From Desulfuromonas acetexigens (GTDB lineage: Bacteria > Desulfobacterota > Desulfuromonadia > Desulfuromonadales > Trichloromonadaceae): a stretch of 64,000 nt of DNA. The DNA is taken from assembly GCF_900111775.1 (NCBI RefSeq), contig NZ_FOJJ01000007.1, positions 1 through 64,000 on the forward strand, read 5' to 3'. The notes under the pieces are model-generated. The model saw only the letters and a list, made by a program, of their open reading frames with translations, was not told where the DNA came from and did no database searches. Both the position numbers and the translations under genes were made by a program. Of this stretch, positions 45,552-54,460 are shown piece after piece; positions within the stretch are counted from its first letter, which is position 1, and each line of letters starts with the position of its first letter.

Positions 45552-46907
45552 CTAACGCAGGTAGCTGAGAAAAAGGGTGGCGGTGCCGAAATAGATGAGA
45601 ATGCCGGTAATATCGTTGGCGGTCTGCACAAAGGGAGTGGAAGCGATGGCCGGATCGACCCCAACACGCTTGAAAAAAAACGGGGCTACGACGCCCATGG
45701 TCGCCGCTACGGACATGGCGGTCACCATGGCCAGACCGACTACCAGCCCCAGATAGGGATTATGGTGCCAGAAAAAGGCGACCAGGCCGATGGTCGTACC
45801 GCAGACCACACCCATGATGACCCCCACCCGCAACTCTTTCAGGAAAACCTGGCGCATGGTGGAAACGTCGACGCGGCCAGTGGCGAAGCCACGCACGACG
45901 ATGGTCGCCGACTGACCACCGACGTTGCCACCCATGCCGGTGATGACCGGGATGAAGGAAATAAGGGCGATAACTTCCTCCAGGGTCGCCTTAAACAGCC
46001 ACATCAGATAGCCGGTGATCACTCCGCCAAAAAGGTTGGTGATCAGCCAGGGCAGGCGCAGACGGGCGATTTTGAAAGATTTGTATCCGTACAGCAATTC
46101 CTCGTCGCTGGAGCCGGCCATCTTGTAGATGTCCTCGGTGGCCTCCTCGCGCATAACGTCGATGACGTCATCGACGGTGATGATCCCCATCAGCTTGTTC
46201 CCCTCGTCGACGACGGGAATCGCCAGGATGTTGTATTTGGCCACCAAATGGGCCACCTCTTCCTGGTCGATATCGGTGCGCACGCTGATGACATCGGCGG
46301 TCATGATATCCTTGAGCCGGGCCGTCGGCGGCACGGTCAACAACTGACGCAAGGATAAAACCCCAACCAGATGATTATATTCGTCGGTGACGTAGAGATA
46401 GAAGACCATCTCGATGTCTTCGGCGCCCTGTACCGCCTCGATCGCCTCCCGAACCGTCATTTCCTCGCGTAGAGAGAAGATCTCGGTGGCCATGATGCCA
46501 CCGGCGGTATCCTCATCGTATTTGAGCAGCTCCTCGATCTCTTCCGAGTGCTCGACCTCCATGCTCTGCAGCACTTCCTCGGCCAGCTCCTCAGGCATGT
46601 TGCGGATGATGTCGACGGCGTCGTCGTAGGGCATCTCCTGCAACACTTCGGTGATCGTTTCCTTATCGATCTGTTCCAGCAGCTGGGCGCCGGTGGCATG
46701 GTCGAGCTCGGAAAGAACGTAGGCCGAGATTTCCGGATCAGCCAGCAGATTGAAGAGGATGCGCTGTTCCTTGAGGTCGAGATAGCGGAAAAGATGGGCG
46801 ATATCGGCAGGATGGGACTTGGCGAGAACCTTGGTGATATGAGGATAGGCGCCGCGCCGGATCAGCTTGCGGACGGTGTCGAGGAGCATTTGCAGTTTCT
46901 GGTCCAT
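45552..46907 (-). CDS. mgtE: Magnesium transporter MgtE
   Basis: A Mg2+-gated Mg2+ channel of the inner membrane. 451 residues: N-terminal superhelical domain (about 1-130, IAHLFRYLDLKEQRILFNLLADPEISAYVLSEL), two CBS domains (about 135-255, MATEIFSLREEMTVREAI and MTADVISVRTDIDQEEVAHLVAKYNILAIPVVD), then five transmembrane helices from about 285 with the selectivity region GMGGNVGGQSATIVVRG. First gene of the leftward mgtE-recO-glyQ-glyS-ppdK run. No M-box-like leader is seen in the 110 bases up to the preceding terminator. Confidence 0.97.
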   Translation of the reverse strand: MDQKLQMLLDTVRKLIRRGAYPHITKVLAKSHPADIAHLFRYLDLKEQRILFNLLADPEISAYVLSELDHATGAQLLEQIDKETITEVLQEMPYDDAVDIIRNMPEELAEEVLQSMEVEHSEEIEELLKYDEDTAGGIMATEIFSLREEMTVREAIEAVQGAEDIEMVFYLYVTDEYNHLVGVLSLRQLLTVPPTARLKDIMTADVISVRTDIDQEEVAHLVAKYNILAIPVVDEGNKLMGIITVDDVIDVMREEATEDIYKMAGSSDEELLYGYKSFKIARLRLPWLITNLFGGVITGYLMWLFKATLEEVIALISFIPVITGMGGNVGGQSATIVVRGFATGRVDVSTMRQVFLKELRVGVIMGVVCGTTIGLVAFFWHHNPYLGLVVGLAMVTAMSVAATMGVVAPFFFKRVGVDPAIASTPFVQTANDITGILIYFGTATLFLSYLR

Positions 46908-47017
46908 GGCGGTCGATCTCCCCCGGCGGCGCTGCGCGGATTAAGGAAGGTTCGATACTAGCACCCCCCCGGCGAGAGTGTCAACGACTCGCCACCCGAG
47001 GGAAAAGCGGCATCCAG

Positions 47018-47055
47018 ACACAAAAAAGCCTCGCAGGTGCGAGGCTTTTTTGTGT
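47018..47055. terminator. Hairpin terminator between the hydroxyacid dehydrogenase gene and mgtE
   Basis: A symmetric hairpin, AAAAAAGCCTCGCA, GGT loop, then TGCGAGGCTTTTTT, has A and T tracts on both sides. It lies 33 bases downstream of the leftward dehydrogenase gene and so ends that transcript before mgtE. Confidence 0.88.
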
Positions 47056-47087
47056 GTGTTATGTGTGAAGCAAACGGCCCAAACGGC

Positions 47088-47951
47088 CTAGCCGAGTTCC
47101 TTGATAACCGCCGAGAAATCTTCCTCGCCCCGACCGGCCTTGACCGCCTTTTCATAAACCTTCGCTACCGCATTGGCCGCTGGCAACTCAAGGCTCGATT
47201 TATCCGCCACTTCCTTGGCCTGCATCAGGCCTTCATAAACGTACTTCAAAGCCAGGTTGCGGGAGAAATCCCCCCGGGCGATGGACCGCCCCTTGGCGTT
47301 GAAGAGCGGCGAGGCCACGCCGCCCGATTCAAGGACTTCGAGGATCTTCTCGGCGTTGAAACCGAGTTTTTCACCCAGCACCAGGCCCTCGGCCAGCGCC
47401 ACCATCAACTCGGACTGCACCAAGTTAACCACAAACTTCATGCGCGTCGCGGCACCGACCTCGCCCACATGGATGATGTTCAGGGCGAAATGGGAAAAGA
47501 CTTCGCGGCAGCGACTGAGCAGGGTGTGATCGCCGCCGGTGAGGACCGTCAGCAGGCCGCTGATGGCGTGTTCCTTGGTCCCCCAGATCGGCGCTTCGAG
47601 AAACTGTACGCCCTTAGCGGAGGATCTGGCGGCCAGATCCAGGGTCGCCTCCAGGGAATGGGTGCCCATATCGACCAGGATAGCCCCCGGCTTGAGGCCT
47701 TCCATAAAACCTTCCTTGCCGTTCAGGGCCGCACTGACTTCTTCCTTTTCGGGCAACACGACAATGAGCATGTCCTTGTTCTGCGCCACCTCGAAAGGGC
47801 TCGCTGCCGATTTGGCGCCCTGTTTGACCAGATCGCTAACTGCGTCCGACTTGGTGTCGTAAACCGTCAGTTTATAATGTGCTTTCAACAGATTGGCGGC
47901 GATGTGACGCCCGACTGTACCTAGACCGATAAAACCGATATCCTTGACCAT
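47088..47951 (-). CDS. NAD(P)H-dependent beta-hydroxyacid dehydrogenase (glyoxylate/succinic semialdehyde reductase type)
   Basis: 287 residues of the 3-hydroxyisobutyrate/6-phosphogluconate dehydrogenase family: IGFIGLGTVGRHIAANLLKAHYKLTVYD (GxGxxG), the substrate-binding FLEAPIWGTKEHAISGLLTVLTGG (DAPVSGG-equivalent) and catalytic Lys in TRMKFVVNLV. The family includes Geobacter enzymes reducing glyoxylate and succinic semialdehyde. The EAPIWGT variation leaves substrate open. Single gene. Confidence 0.88.
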   Translation of the reverse strand: MVKDIGFIGLGTVGRHIAANLLKAHYKLTVYDTKSDAVSDLVKQGAKSAASPFEVAQNKDMLIVVLPEKEEVSAALNGKEGFMEGLKPGAILVDMGTHSLEATLDLAARSSAKGVQFLEAPIWGTKEHAISGLLTVLTGGDHTLLSRCREVFSHFALNIIHVGEVGAATRMKFVVNLVQSELMVALAEGLVLGEKLGFNAEKILEVLESGGVASPLFNAKGRSIARGDFSRNLALKYVYEGLMQAKEVADKSSLELPAANAVAKVYEKAVKAGRGEEDFSAVIKELG

Positions 47952-48081
47952 CCGCGACCTCCCCGTAAGACTCGAAAATGAAACACATTCGGATTATCTA
48001 TACCGCAAATCCACAAAAAAACAAGAGTAAATAAATCAGAAACCGCCGAAACAAAGGCAACTGCAGGCGCCGGCTGCGTGT

Positions 48082-49527
48082 TCAAACTTGCGCCAAAGGC
48101 AAGGAAAAGGCGACCCGGGTACCGAGTCCCGGCTGACTTTCCAGGGAGATCTTTCCCCCATGCGCCTCGACGATGGCCTTGACCAGGCTCATGCCCAGTC
48201 CGATGCCGCCCAGCGCCGTATCGGAGGCGTCGGCCCGGAAAAAGCGGTCGAAAACACGGCACCTTTCCTCGTCGTTCATGCCCGTCCCCTGGTCGACCAC
48301 CTCGAAGCGGTAAAAACCCGCCTCGGGTTGGCCCATGATGCGGACAACTCCGGGATTCGGCGAAAACTTGACGGCATTGCTCACCAGGCTGGTGAAAATT
48401 TGTTCGACTTTAACCCGGTCGATATCGAGACGACTGTCGGAAGCGATCAGGGAAAAATCAAAACGCTGGTTGGTTGATAGCCCCTGACAGTACTCCCGCA
48501 CATCGTCGAGCAGCTCGGCTACGGGATGGATCCGCCGTTCGAGCGGCAGCGGCAGCCCCGAATCGACGCAACTGATATCGAGCAGCACGTCGAGGATGTG
48601 GTTGAGACGCCAGGAATTTTCATAGATCCGGCGCAATCCATCCTGACGCTGTTCGGGGGAAAGGAGCTCGTCCTGTAACATTTCGGCGAAGCCGCTGAGT
48701 ACCGTAATCGGGGTCTTCAGTTCATGAGCGGCGGCAATGATGAATTCCGACTTCAAGCGCTCGATCTTGTGCTCGAAGGTGACATCCTGCAACACCAGCA
48801 CCGAACCGGTATCCGCCCCATCCGCGTCATGAAGGCTCGCGAACTTGCCCCGCAACACCTTGCCGCCCTGTCGGGTCGCGAGCAAGACGGGACAGTCGGA
48901 GGAGAGGAGGGACTCCCTGGATTTATCCAGCGGACAAACCAGTCGCGGCAGGGCGAGTTCAAGCGTCTCGACGGCAGAAAGGGCTTCGATTCCGGGGAGC
49001 AGTTCCCGCGACGCCGAATTCATCAACTCGATGCGCCCCGAAGGATCGGTAACGATGACGCCATCGTGCAGGGAGCGCAGAATGAGGCTCAAACGCCGCC
49101 GACTCCGGGTCTGTTGGCGCAGGGAGGTCTTGATCTTCTGCAGATAGAGCCCGAGCAACACCCCGCTGCCGGAACCGAAAACAAAGGGGACGATGAAAGC
49201 TTTCGGTTGGAGAGGAAAGCCCGCCATCACCTTCTGCAGCGCGGAGAGTGCCACCAGCAACAGGGCGCCCCCCAGGGTACTCAAGATCATCACCATGATC
49301 CGGGTGAGTCCTTCCTGTCGTGAAAAGAGCTCTCGCCGGGCGCGAAAGCGCCCCAGGAAAAATCCGGCCACACCCAGGGCTCCACCCACGAGCAGCGGGA
49401 ACACATAGGCGTGAAGGAAATCGATTCCGTCATTTCGCCCTTCAGCCAAATGGAAAACACCGCAAACAACCAGGGAGCCAACCAGGAAAGCACGAAGAAG
49501 ACGCCATAAATCAGGTGTTTGTGACAT
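48082..49527 (-). CDS. Membrane-bound sensor histidine kinase with PAS domain
   Basis: 481 residues: about four N-terminal transmembrane helices (12-30, 40-60, 79-97, 109-128), a short coiled segment, PAS at about 145-260 (LRSLHDGVIVTDPSGRIELMNSAS), HisKA with AAAHELKTPITVLSGFAEML and HATPase_c (SLVSNAVKFS, DQGTGMN, GGIGLGMSLV). No periplasmic domain, so it may sense a membrane or cytoplasmic signal. No receiver gene is adjacent; the lone receiver at 53954 is 4 kb away and not obviously linked. Confidence 0.92.
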   Translation of the reverse strand: MSQTPDLWRLLRAFLVGSLVVCGVFHLAEGRNDGIDFLHAYVFPLLVGGALGVAGFFLGRFRARRELFSRQEGLTRIMVMILSTLGGALLLVALSALQKVMAGFPLQPKAFIVPFVFGSGSGVLLGLYLQKIKTSLRQQTRSRRRLSLILRSLHDGVIVTDPSGRIELMNSASRELLPGIEALSAVETLELALPRLVCPLDKSRESLLSSDCPVLLATRQGGKVLRGKFASLHDADGADTGSVLVLQDVTFEHKIERLKSEFIIAAAHELKTPITVLSGFAEMLQDELLSPEQRQDGLRRIYENSWRLNHILDVLLDISCVDSGLPLPLERRIHPVAELLDDVREYCQGLSTNQRFDFSLIASDSRLDIDRVKVEQIFTSLVSNAVKFSPNPGVVRIMGQPEAGFYRFEVVDQGTGMNDEERCRVFDRFFRADASDTALGGIGLGMSLVKAIVEAHGGKISLESQPGLGTRVAFSLPLAQV

Positions 49528-49692
49528 CGTTGATTCTCCAATGGAAACAGTTCCACGGCCACATCATCGACTATTGTTACATAAACACCCTGAATCGAGT
49601 AACCCCCCATTGGAAACTTTTTTAAGTGAAAATTAAAAATTGGGCAATCAGGAACACCTTTCCGAAGACGCTTTTCCCCGGGTGGATCAAAC

Positions 49693-50598
49693 TTACAGAT
49701 GCCAGACGAAGCGCAGGTTATAGCGCTCTCCCTCCGGCCGATTTTCCGCCTCGAATTCTTTATAGACATTGAAAAAGAGGTGCATGTCGGGGCTGATATG
49801 CCAGATGCCGCCGGGGCCGACGGCAAAAACCCGCTCGTCGTCATCGATGGAGCGGCCGTCGACCCGGGTATGAGTGAGCTGATCGAAAAAGTAGCCGTTG
49901 AGCCCGACCCGCAGGGTTTTGGGGAAGACGGCCGTATCCAGGGTGAAATTCCCGTGCCAGGCCTGCCCCGCCTTGAGCTCGTCGGCCCCGCCGAAGGGAT
50001 CGTCGTTCGTGTCGTTCCACAGGTAGTGAATGCGCCAGGAGGCCGTCACTTCCTGGGTGAGAAAAAGCGTCGCTGACCAATAAGGATTGAAGGAGAAATG
50101 GTTGCTGCCGGGATTGAGCGCCCTCTTTTCGTCGTACTTCCCGGTCGGCCAGATGGTCTGCAGCTCGATGCGATTGAGCATCCGCGGCCCCTCCTTACCC
50201 ATGATCGGATCCCATTGGAGAAAGGGACCGACGAGCAGGTCGCCGAAACCCGAATCCGTTTCCGGCAGGGGATCGCTGTCGATGAAAACCAGCGGCAGCA
50301 TGACGTTGAGCCCCCAGCGGGCGCCGGGGAAAAGTTCCGTCGCCGACTGGTAGGTGGCCTGGGTGAGACTGATGGTGACATCGACCGAGGGATCGTCAAA
50401 GGGCAGGTCCGCCAGTTTGTCGGCGGTGTAGTACTGAAGATATTCGGTCAGATAGAGCCCGCTGCCGGCGGGAGGCGCGCCGTCGAGAAAACTGGTGAAG
50501 CCGAGGTTGACCGACGGCTGGTTGAAGGCGGCGACGGATCCGGCCGACAGGACCACGCCCAAGAGAAGGAAGATGCTCAACCGGTAGAATCGACGCAT
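49693..50598 (-). CDS. Outer-membrane beta-barrel protein, phenol-degradation MetA-like
   Basis: 301 residues: signal peptide (MRRFYRLSIFLLLGVVLSAGSVAA), then alternating amphipathic strands with aromatic ends (VNLGFTSFL, WGLNVMLPLVFIDS, NHFSFNPYWSATLFLTQEVTASWRIHYLWND, LRVGLNGYFFDQLTH) and a C-terminal aromatic strand (YNLRFVWHL) typical of outer-membrane barrels. The pattern fits the Phenol_MetA_deg/SphA-like family, putative hydrophobic-compound channels. ATG at 50598 follows AGGAGCCAGTC. Substrate unknown. Confidence 0.78.
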   Translation of the reverse strand: MRRFYRLSIFLLLGVVLSAGSVAAFNQPSVNLGFTSFLDGAPPAGSGLYLTEYLQYYTADKLADLPFDDPSVDVTISLTQATYQSATELFPGARWGLNVMLPLVFIDSDPLPETDSGFGDLLVGPFLQWDPIMGKEGPRMLNRIELQTIWPTGKYDEKRALNPGSNHFSFNPYWSATLFLTQEVTASWRIHYLWNDTNDDPFGGADELKAGQAWHGNFTLDTAVFPKTLRVGLNGYFFDQLTHTRVDGRSIDDDERVFAVGPGGIWHISPDMHLFFNVYKEFEAENRPEGERYNLRFVWHL

Positions 50599-50616
50599 GA
50601 CTGGCTCCTGTTCACA

Positions 50617-50643
50617 TGAAAAAAGGCCGATAGGAATCGGCCT
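50617..50643 (-). terminator. Terminator of the FecR/OmpA/CHASE2-HD-GYP operon
   Basis: On the minus strand AGGCCGAT-TCCT-ATCGGCCT is followed by TTTTTTC, a textbook intrinsic terminator about 75 bases past the HD-GYP gene stop. Confidence 0.88.
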
Positions 50644-50715
50644 AGAATCATCGTTCACCCGAGGGCTTGTCAAGAAATAAAACCTTGTTCGCCCACAGCC
50701 ACGCTCCGGCCGCGG

Positions 50716-52737
50716 CTACTTCAGTGGATCAACAATGCCGTTCGGCAACTCTTCGTTCTCCCCCTGCCCTTTCAAATCCCCGTAGATCCGCTTCCAGTCT
50801 TTTTCGACCCGGAGAAAGGCTTCCACAATTTCAGGATCAAATTGGGTACCGCTGCGTTGGCGGATGATCCGCACCGCCGCATCGTGACTGATGGAGGGCT
50901 TGTAAACCCGTTGGCAGACCAGGGCGTCGTAAACGTCGGCGATGGCCATCAACCGACCAGGCAGGGGGATTTCCTCCCCCTTGAGCCCTTCGGGATAGCC
51001 GCTGCCATCCCACCACTCATGATGGCAGTAGACAATTTCCCGCGCCGTCTGTAACGCCGGGCTGCCGGAAACCCCGGCACGGCGTTCCGCCTCATCAATC
51101 ACCTGCCGCCCGTAGGTGGTGTGCTTCTTGATTTCCTCGTACTCCTCAGAGGTTAGCGGCCCGGGCTTGAGCAGCAGCAGATCGGGCACCCCGACCTTGC
51201 CGATATCGTGCAAGGAAGCCAGACGGCAGAGGAGATCGATGGTGTCGGGGGTGAGAATCTTGCCGTAACGGGGATGATGACCAAGCTCCTCCGCCACGGA
51301 ACGCAGATATTTTTCCGTGCGCAGGATGTGCGCTCCGGTTTCGCTGTCGCGGATGCTGGCCAGGGAACAGAGCGACTGCATCATGAAGTTCTGCATGAAC
51401 TCGGTCTGTTCCTGATGCTGATGAGAGCGGCGCTCTTCGAAGCGGAAACGCAGCAGGGTCGCGGCGCCGAGGATGGCACACATGAGTAGAACCGGCATGA
51501 CCGGAGAGAGGAAGAGCCCATGCAGGTTGAGCAGCCAGGCGCTTCCGGTCCAGAGCAGCAGCCCGGAAAGGGCGGTCAGCAGCAGACCGACGGTCGGCGA
51601 AAGCCAGGCGAGCAAGATCGGCAAGAGCAGCCCGGAAACGACCAGCATGAGGATGTCGGCACCGGGAAACCAGCCCGGCACCCGGATGAAATCGCCGTTG
51701 AGGATGTTGGCAGCAATGCGAGCGTGGATTTCCACCCCGAGAAAGGTTTCACCCAAAGGAGAGACCAGGCGGGTATCAAGGCCGGTGGCGGCGACGCCGA
51801 CAAAGACGACCTTGTCCTTGAGCCGAGCGGCGGCCTGGGGATCATCCAGCAGGGTCGCGGCGGATATCCGCTGCCAGCCGCCCCGAGCCGCCGGAAAATC
51901 GACAAGAAAATTACCCTGTTTATCCAGAGGAACCCGGCGCTCTCCCCACCGCAGGAAGAGTTCATTTCGGCCGGCCAGTAGCGCTGGCGTTTCCACGCCG
52001 TCGGCAAGAAGCAGGGTCGCCAGGGCCAGTCCGGGGTAGAGATCGCCCTGGGCGGTGATCAAGAGAGGGATGCGACGAAAGATGCCGTCGCGATCAGCAA
52101 CGGCATTGAGAAATCCGGCGGCGGAAATGCTCTCGGCCAGTTCTGGCAGAATTCCCAGACGACCCCGGGCTTCAAAGAGACGGGATTCGGGCACGGGCAG
52201 GGCCAAGGCTGACGGTTCGGCGCCGGTCCAGACACCGGCGCCCGGTGCGTCGAAATGAACCTTGTACCCCAGGACAAAGGGGCCGTCGGCGAGAACCCGG
52301 GCCAGGGCCTGATCGGAATAGGGCGGTGTCGGCGTTTGAAACAACGCCTCAAGCCATTCCCGCAATTGCGAATCCAACGCCTCGGGGTGCATGCGGTCAG
52401 GCTCGGCGAGCATCATGTCCACCCCCACCGCACGGGGTTCGCCGTGACGCACCTGGTCCAAGAGCAGAGCGAGCAGCGAACGGGGCCAGGGCCACTGGCC
52501 GTACTCTTGTAAGCTGGGGTCGTCGATATCAACGATGACCACCTGGGGATCGTCGATGGATTCGGCGGAAACCCGGAGCAGCAGATCATAGACCCGCTGG
52601 TCCAGTTCGCTGACCAGTGCCGGTCGCCAAACCGAGAGGAGGCAGGCGAAAAGGGTGAGCCCCACCCCGGCCAGCAGGATGAGCCATCGCCCGCGGATGA
52701 GATCGCGACCGATCCGCGATTCGAGAAGATGCAGCAT
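50716..52737 (-). CDS. CHASE2-domain transmembrane HD-GYP phosphodiesterase
   Basis: 673 residues: TM1 at about 18-37, a periplasmic CHASE2 domain at about 40-350 (QRVYDLLLRVSAESIDDPQVVIVDIDDPSLQEYGQWPWPR; FVGVAATGLDTRLVSPLGETFLGVEIHARIAANIL), three TM helices at about 355-435, and a cytoplasmic HD-GYP domain at about 450-655 with LASLHDIGKVGVPD, HHEWWDGSGYPEGLKGEEIPLPGRL and IADVYDAL. The metal-binding and GYP motifs are intact, so c-di-GMP hydrolysis is expected. Its ATG overlaps the OmpA-like gene stop (TGATG). Confidence 0.93.
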   Translation of the reverse strand: MLHLLESRIGRDLIRGRWLILLAGVGLTLFACLLSVWRPALVSELDQRVYDLLLRVSAESIDDPQVVIVDIDDPSLQEYGQWPWPRSLLALLLDQVRHGEPRAVGVDMMLAEPDRMHPEALDSQLREWLEALFQTPTPPYSDQALARVLADGPFVLGYKVHFDAPGAGVWTGAEPSALALPVPESRLFEARGRLGILPELAESISAAGFLNAVADRDGIFRRIPLLITAQGDLYPGLALATLLLADGVETPALLAGRNELFLRWGERRVPLDKQGNFLVDFPAARGGWQRISAATLLDDPQAAARLKDKVVFVGVAATGLDTRLVSPLGETFLGVEIHARIAANILNGDFIRVPGWFPGADILMLVVSGLLLPILLAWLSPTVGLLLTALSGLLLWTGSAWLLNLHGLFLSPVMPVLLMCAILGAATLLRFRFEERRSHQHQEQTEFMQNFMMQSLCSLASIRDSETGAHILRTEKYLRSVAEELGHHPRYGKILTPDTIDLLCRLASLHDIGKVGVPDLLLLKPGPLTSEEYEEIKKHTTYGRQVIDEAERRAGVSGSPALQTAREIVYCHHEWWDGSGYPEGLKGEEIPLPGRLMAIADVYDALVCQRVYKPSISHDAAVRIIRQRSGTQFDPEIVEAFLRVEKDWKRIYGDLKGQGENEELPNGIVDPLK

Positions 52738-53354
52738 CAGCGCACGGTAATTTCGACGCGACGGTTGCGCGGCTCGGAAACCTCGTCGTCAGTCGACACC
52801 AGCAGATTGCGCTCGCCGTGGGAACTGGTTTCAAGCATCGTCGGATCAATCCCGGCATCGGTCAACATCGTAGCAATGATCGCGGCGCGCTCCTGGGAAA
52901 GACGCATATTGGCTTCGTTGGAACCGACCGTGTCGGTGTGGCCGACGACGCTGGTATCGACCGAGCGGCGCTCGCGGATCGTCGCGATAACCTCGGGGAT
53001 GAGGGCTTGCGATTCTTCGGTAAGCGCCTTGGAGCCTTTTTGGAAATAGAGGATAAAGCGCCGCACCGGCTCCGGTTGCACCGCCAGGGCGTCGTGGAAA
53101 CGGGCCTTGACTTCATCGGCAGAGAGGATCGTCGGGGCGGCGGGGGAAGCCGCAGAATCGGCGACAGCCGTCGCCTGCCAGGCCTCCCCGAGAGTTTGCG
53201 AACCTTGTGGATTGCTGACCGTAATGCTCCCGACCGTACCGCTATCGTCCGGCATGAGCACAAACAAACTTTGAGGGGGAGCCTGCGGAGCACTGCATGC
53301 CGCCAGCACTGCAGAGACAAAAAACACAACCAGTATTCGCGACAACAACTCCAT
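52737..53354 (-). CDS. OmpA-C-like peptidoglycan-binding lipoprotein
   Basis: 205 residues: lipoprotein signal with lipobox LAAC (lipidated Cys at about 20), a linker, then an OmpA/MotB-type peptidoglycan-binding domain at about 95-205 (FILYFQKGSKALTEESQALIPEVIATI; VVGHTDTVGSNEANMRLSQERAAII; SHGERNLLV; EPRNRRVEITVR). ATG at 53354 with AAGGAGGG upstream is better than the longer reading. Middle gene of the FecR-OmpA-CHASE2 operon; likely the cell-wall anchor of that envelope sensing system. Confidence 0.9.
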   Translation of the reverse strand: MELLSRILVVFFVSAVLAACSAPQAPPQSLFVLMPDDSGTVGSITVSNPQGSQTLGEAWQATAVADSAASPAAPTILSADEVKARFHDALAVQPEPVRRFILYFQKGSKALTEESQALIPEVIATIRERRSVDTSVVGHTDTVGSNEANMRLSQERAAIIATMLTDAGIDPTMLETSSHGERNLLVSTDDEVSEPRNRRVEITVR

Positions 53355-53379
53355 CAGGCGATCCCTCCTTCTCGACAAG

Positions 53380-53820
53380 TTATCCGACGATATCCATGAC
53401 AAAATGCGTTCCCCTCACCCCCACCGTTCCCACCGGGGTTTCCAGACGCACGGCATCGGGCGCGAGTTTGGAGATCTGCCCGGAAACAAAGGCCGCCATC
53501 CCCCGGGCCAAACGCAACACCAGTCCAAAACGCCCCTCGCCAGGGGCGAATTCGAACTGCTCGACAGCCAGGTCGCTGTTACCACCGAGAGAGAGACGGG
53601 TATCATCGCGAAAGACCACACCAACCCGGCCCGTCTCGCCGGTTTTTAGCTGATCGGCGCGATAGAGCACCGTCCCCGCCTCCGCCGCGATCGTCTCGCC
53701 GCCGCGCAGGACAAAAACCTCACCCTCAACGTTCTTGATGCTGCCGATACGCTCATCCTGAGCCTGGACAAATGTGGGACAAAAGACCAGCAGCACCAGA
53801 AGAATACATAACTCTTTCAT
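53380..53820 (-). CDS. FecR-domain periplasmic protein
   Basis: 146 residues: signal peptide (MKELCILLVLLVFCPTFVQA), then a FecR domain: IGSIKNVEGEVFVLRGGETIAAEAGTVLYRADQLKTGETGRVGVVFRDDTRLSLGGNSDLAVEQF and TPVGTVGVRGTHFVMDIVG. FecR domains act in periplasmic signalling or scaffold roles. It opens the operon with the OmpA-like lipoprotein and the CHASE2-HD-GYP enzyme, a recurring arrangement in deltaproteobacteria. Confidence 0.9.
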   Translation of the reverse strand: MKELCILLVLLVFCPTFVQAQDERIGSIKNVEGEVFVLRGGETIAAEAGTVLYRADQLKTGETGRVGVVFRDDTRLSLGGNSDLAVEQFEFAPGEGRFGLVLRLARGMAAFVSGQISKLAPDAVRLETPVGTVGVRGTHFVMDIVG

Positions 53821-53953
53821 AAACGCCCTCCACGTTCGCAGGTTGATGGCTTATCCACCGAGTCCTTGGCGGAACCACGCTATTCTAACATAAAAGACGG
53901 ATAGAAACTTGGCGGGAAAACTCCGGGGAACAGCTTTGTGACCGGGGGGAAAA

Positions 53954-54367
53954 TCAGACTTGAGCCGCTTGCCGGGTTTGTTCAACCGAATTGGCGCACT
54001 TTTCGTGCAAGGAACTGAAAATCATGTCGAGAACGGCTTTCTGTCGCATCTCATGCTTGTTCAGCACCGCCAGACAACTGCCCATGGGAAACTGTTTGTG
54101 CAGATATTCGGCGTCCCGCCCGGAAAGAATGATAATCCGGTTGCGGCCGACCCCTTTGGCCACGGCGTAGCCAAGCATTTTGCGGCCGTCGAGCCCCGGC
54201 ATCTCCAGGTCAAGCAGCAGCAGCGCCAGCCCCTCGTGAATCGCTGCCAGGCCGCGGATCGGATCGAGACAGGTACTGAACTCCAGCGCCGGATAGCGCT
54301 CGCGGACATAGTCCTCGATATAGTCGAGAAACAATTGATCATCGTCGATCATGAGAACTTTTTGCAT
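53954..54367 (-). CDS. Single-domain response regulator (receiver only)
   Basis: 137 residues with a CheY-like receiver: KVLMIDDDQLFLDYIEDY (acidic pair), phospho-acceptor Asp in LLLLDLEMPGLDG, ILSGRD (Ser/Thr switch) and the conserved Lys in AVLNKHE. The remaining ~20 residues carry no output domain. ATG at 54367 (MQKVLMIDDD) is 9 bases after GAGG; upstream in-frame starts lack spacing. Its kinase is not adjacent; several orphan kinases are present in this window. Confidence 0.85.
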   Translation of the reverse strand: MQKVLMIDDDQLFLDYIEDYVRERYPALEFSTCLDPIRGLAAIHEGLALLLLDLEMPGLDGRKMLGYAVAKGVGRNRIIILSGRDAEYLHKQFPMGSCLAVLNKHEMRQKAVLDMIFSSLHEKCANSVEQTRQAAQV

Positions 54368-54460
54368 CGTTTCCATCCTCTTCGGAGCGGGGGCCGACAT
54401 GAAAATTAGACGGCATAAACCCTGTCTGTCAAGGGATTATTTCGCCCATTCGGACCCTTG

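Noticed and set aside
46908-47017. M-box magnesium riboswitch upstream of mgtE
   Set aside because: Only about 110 bases lie between the upstream terminator and mgtE, with none of the conserved M-box helices visible.
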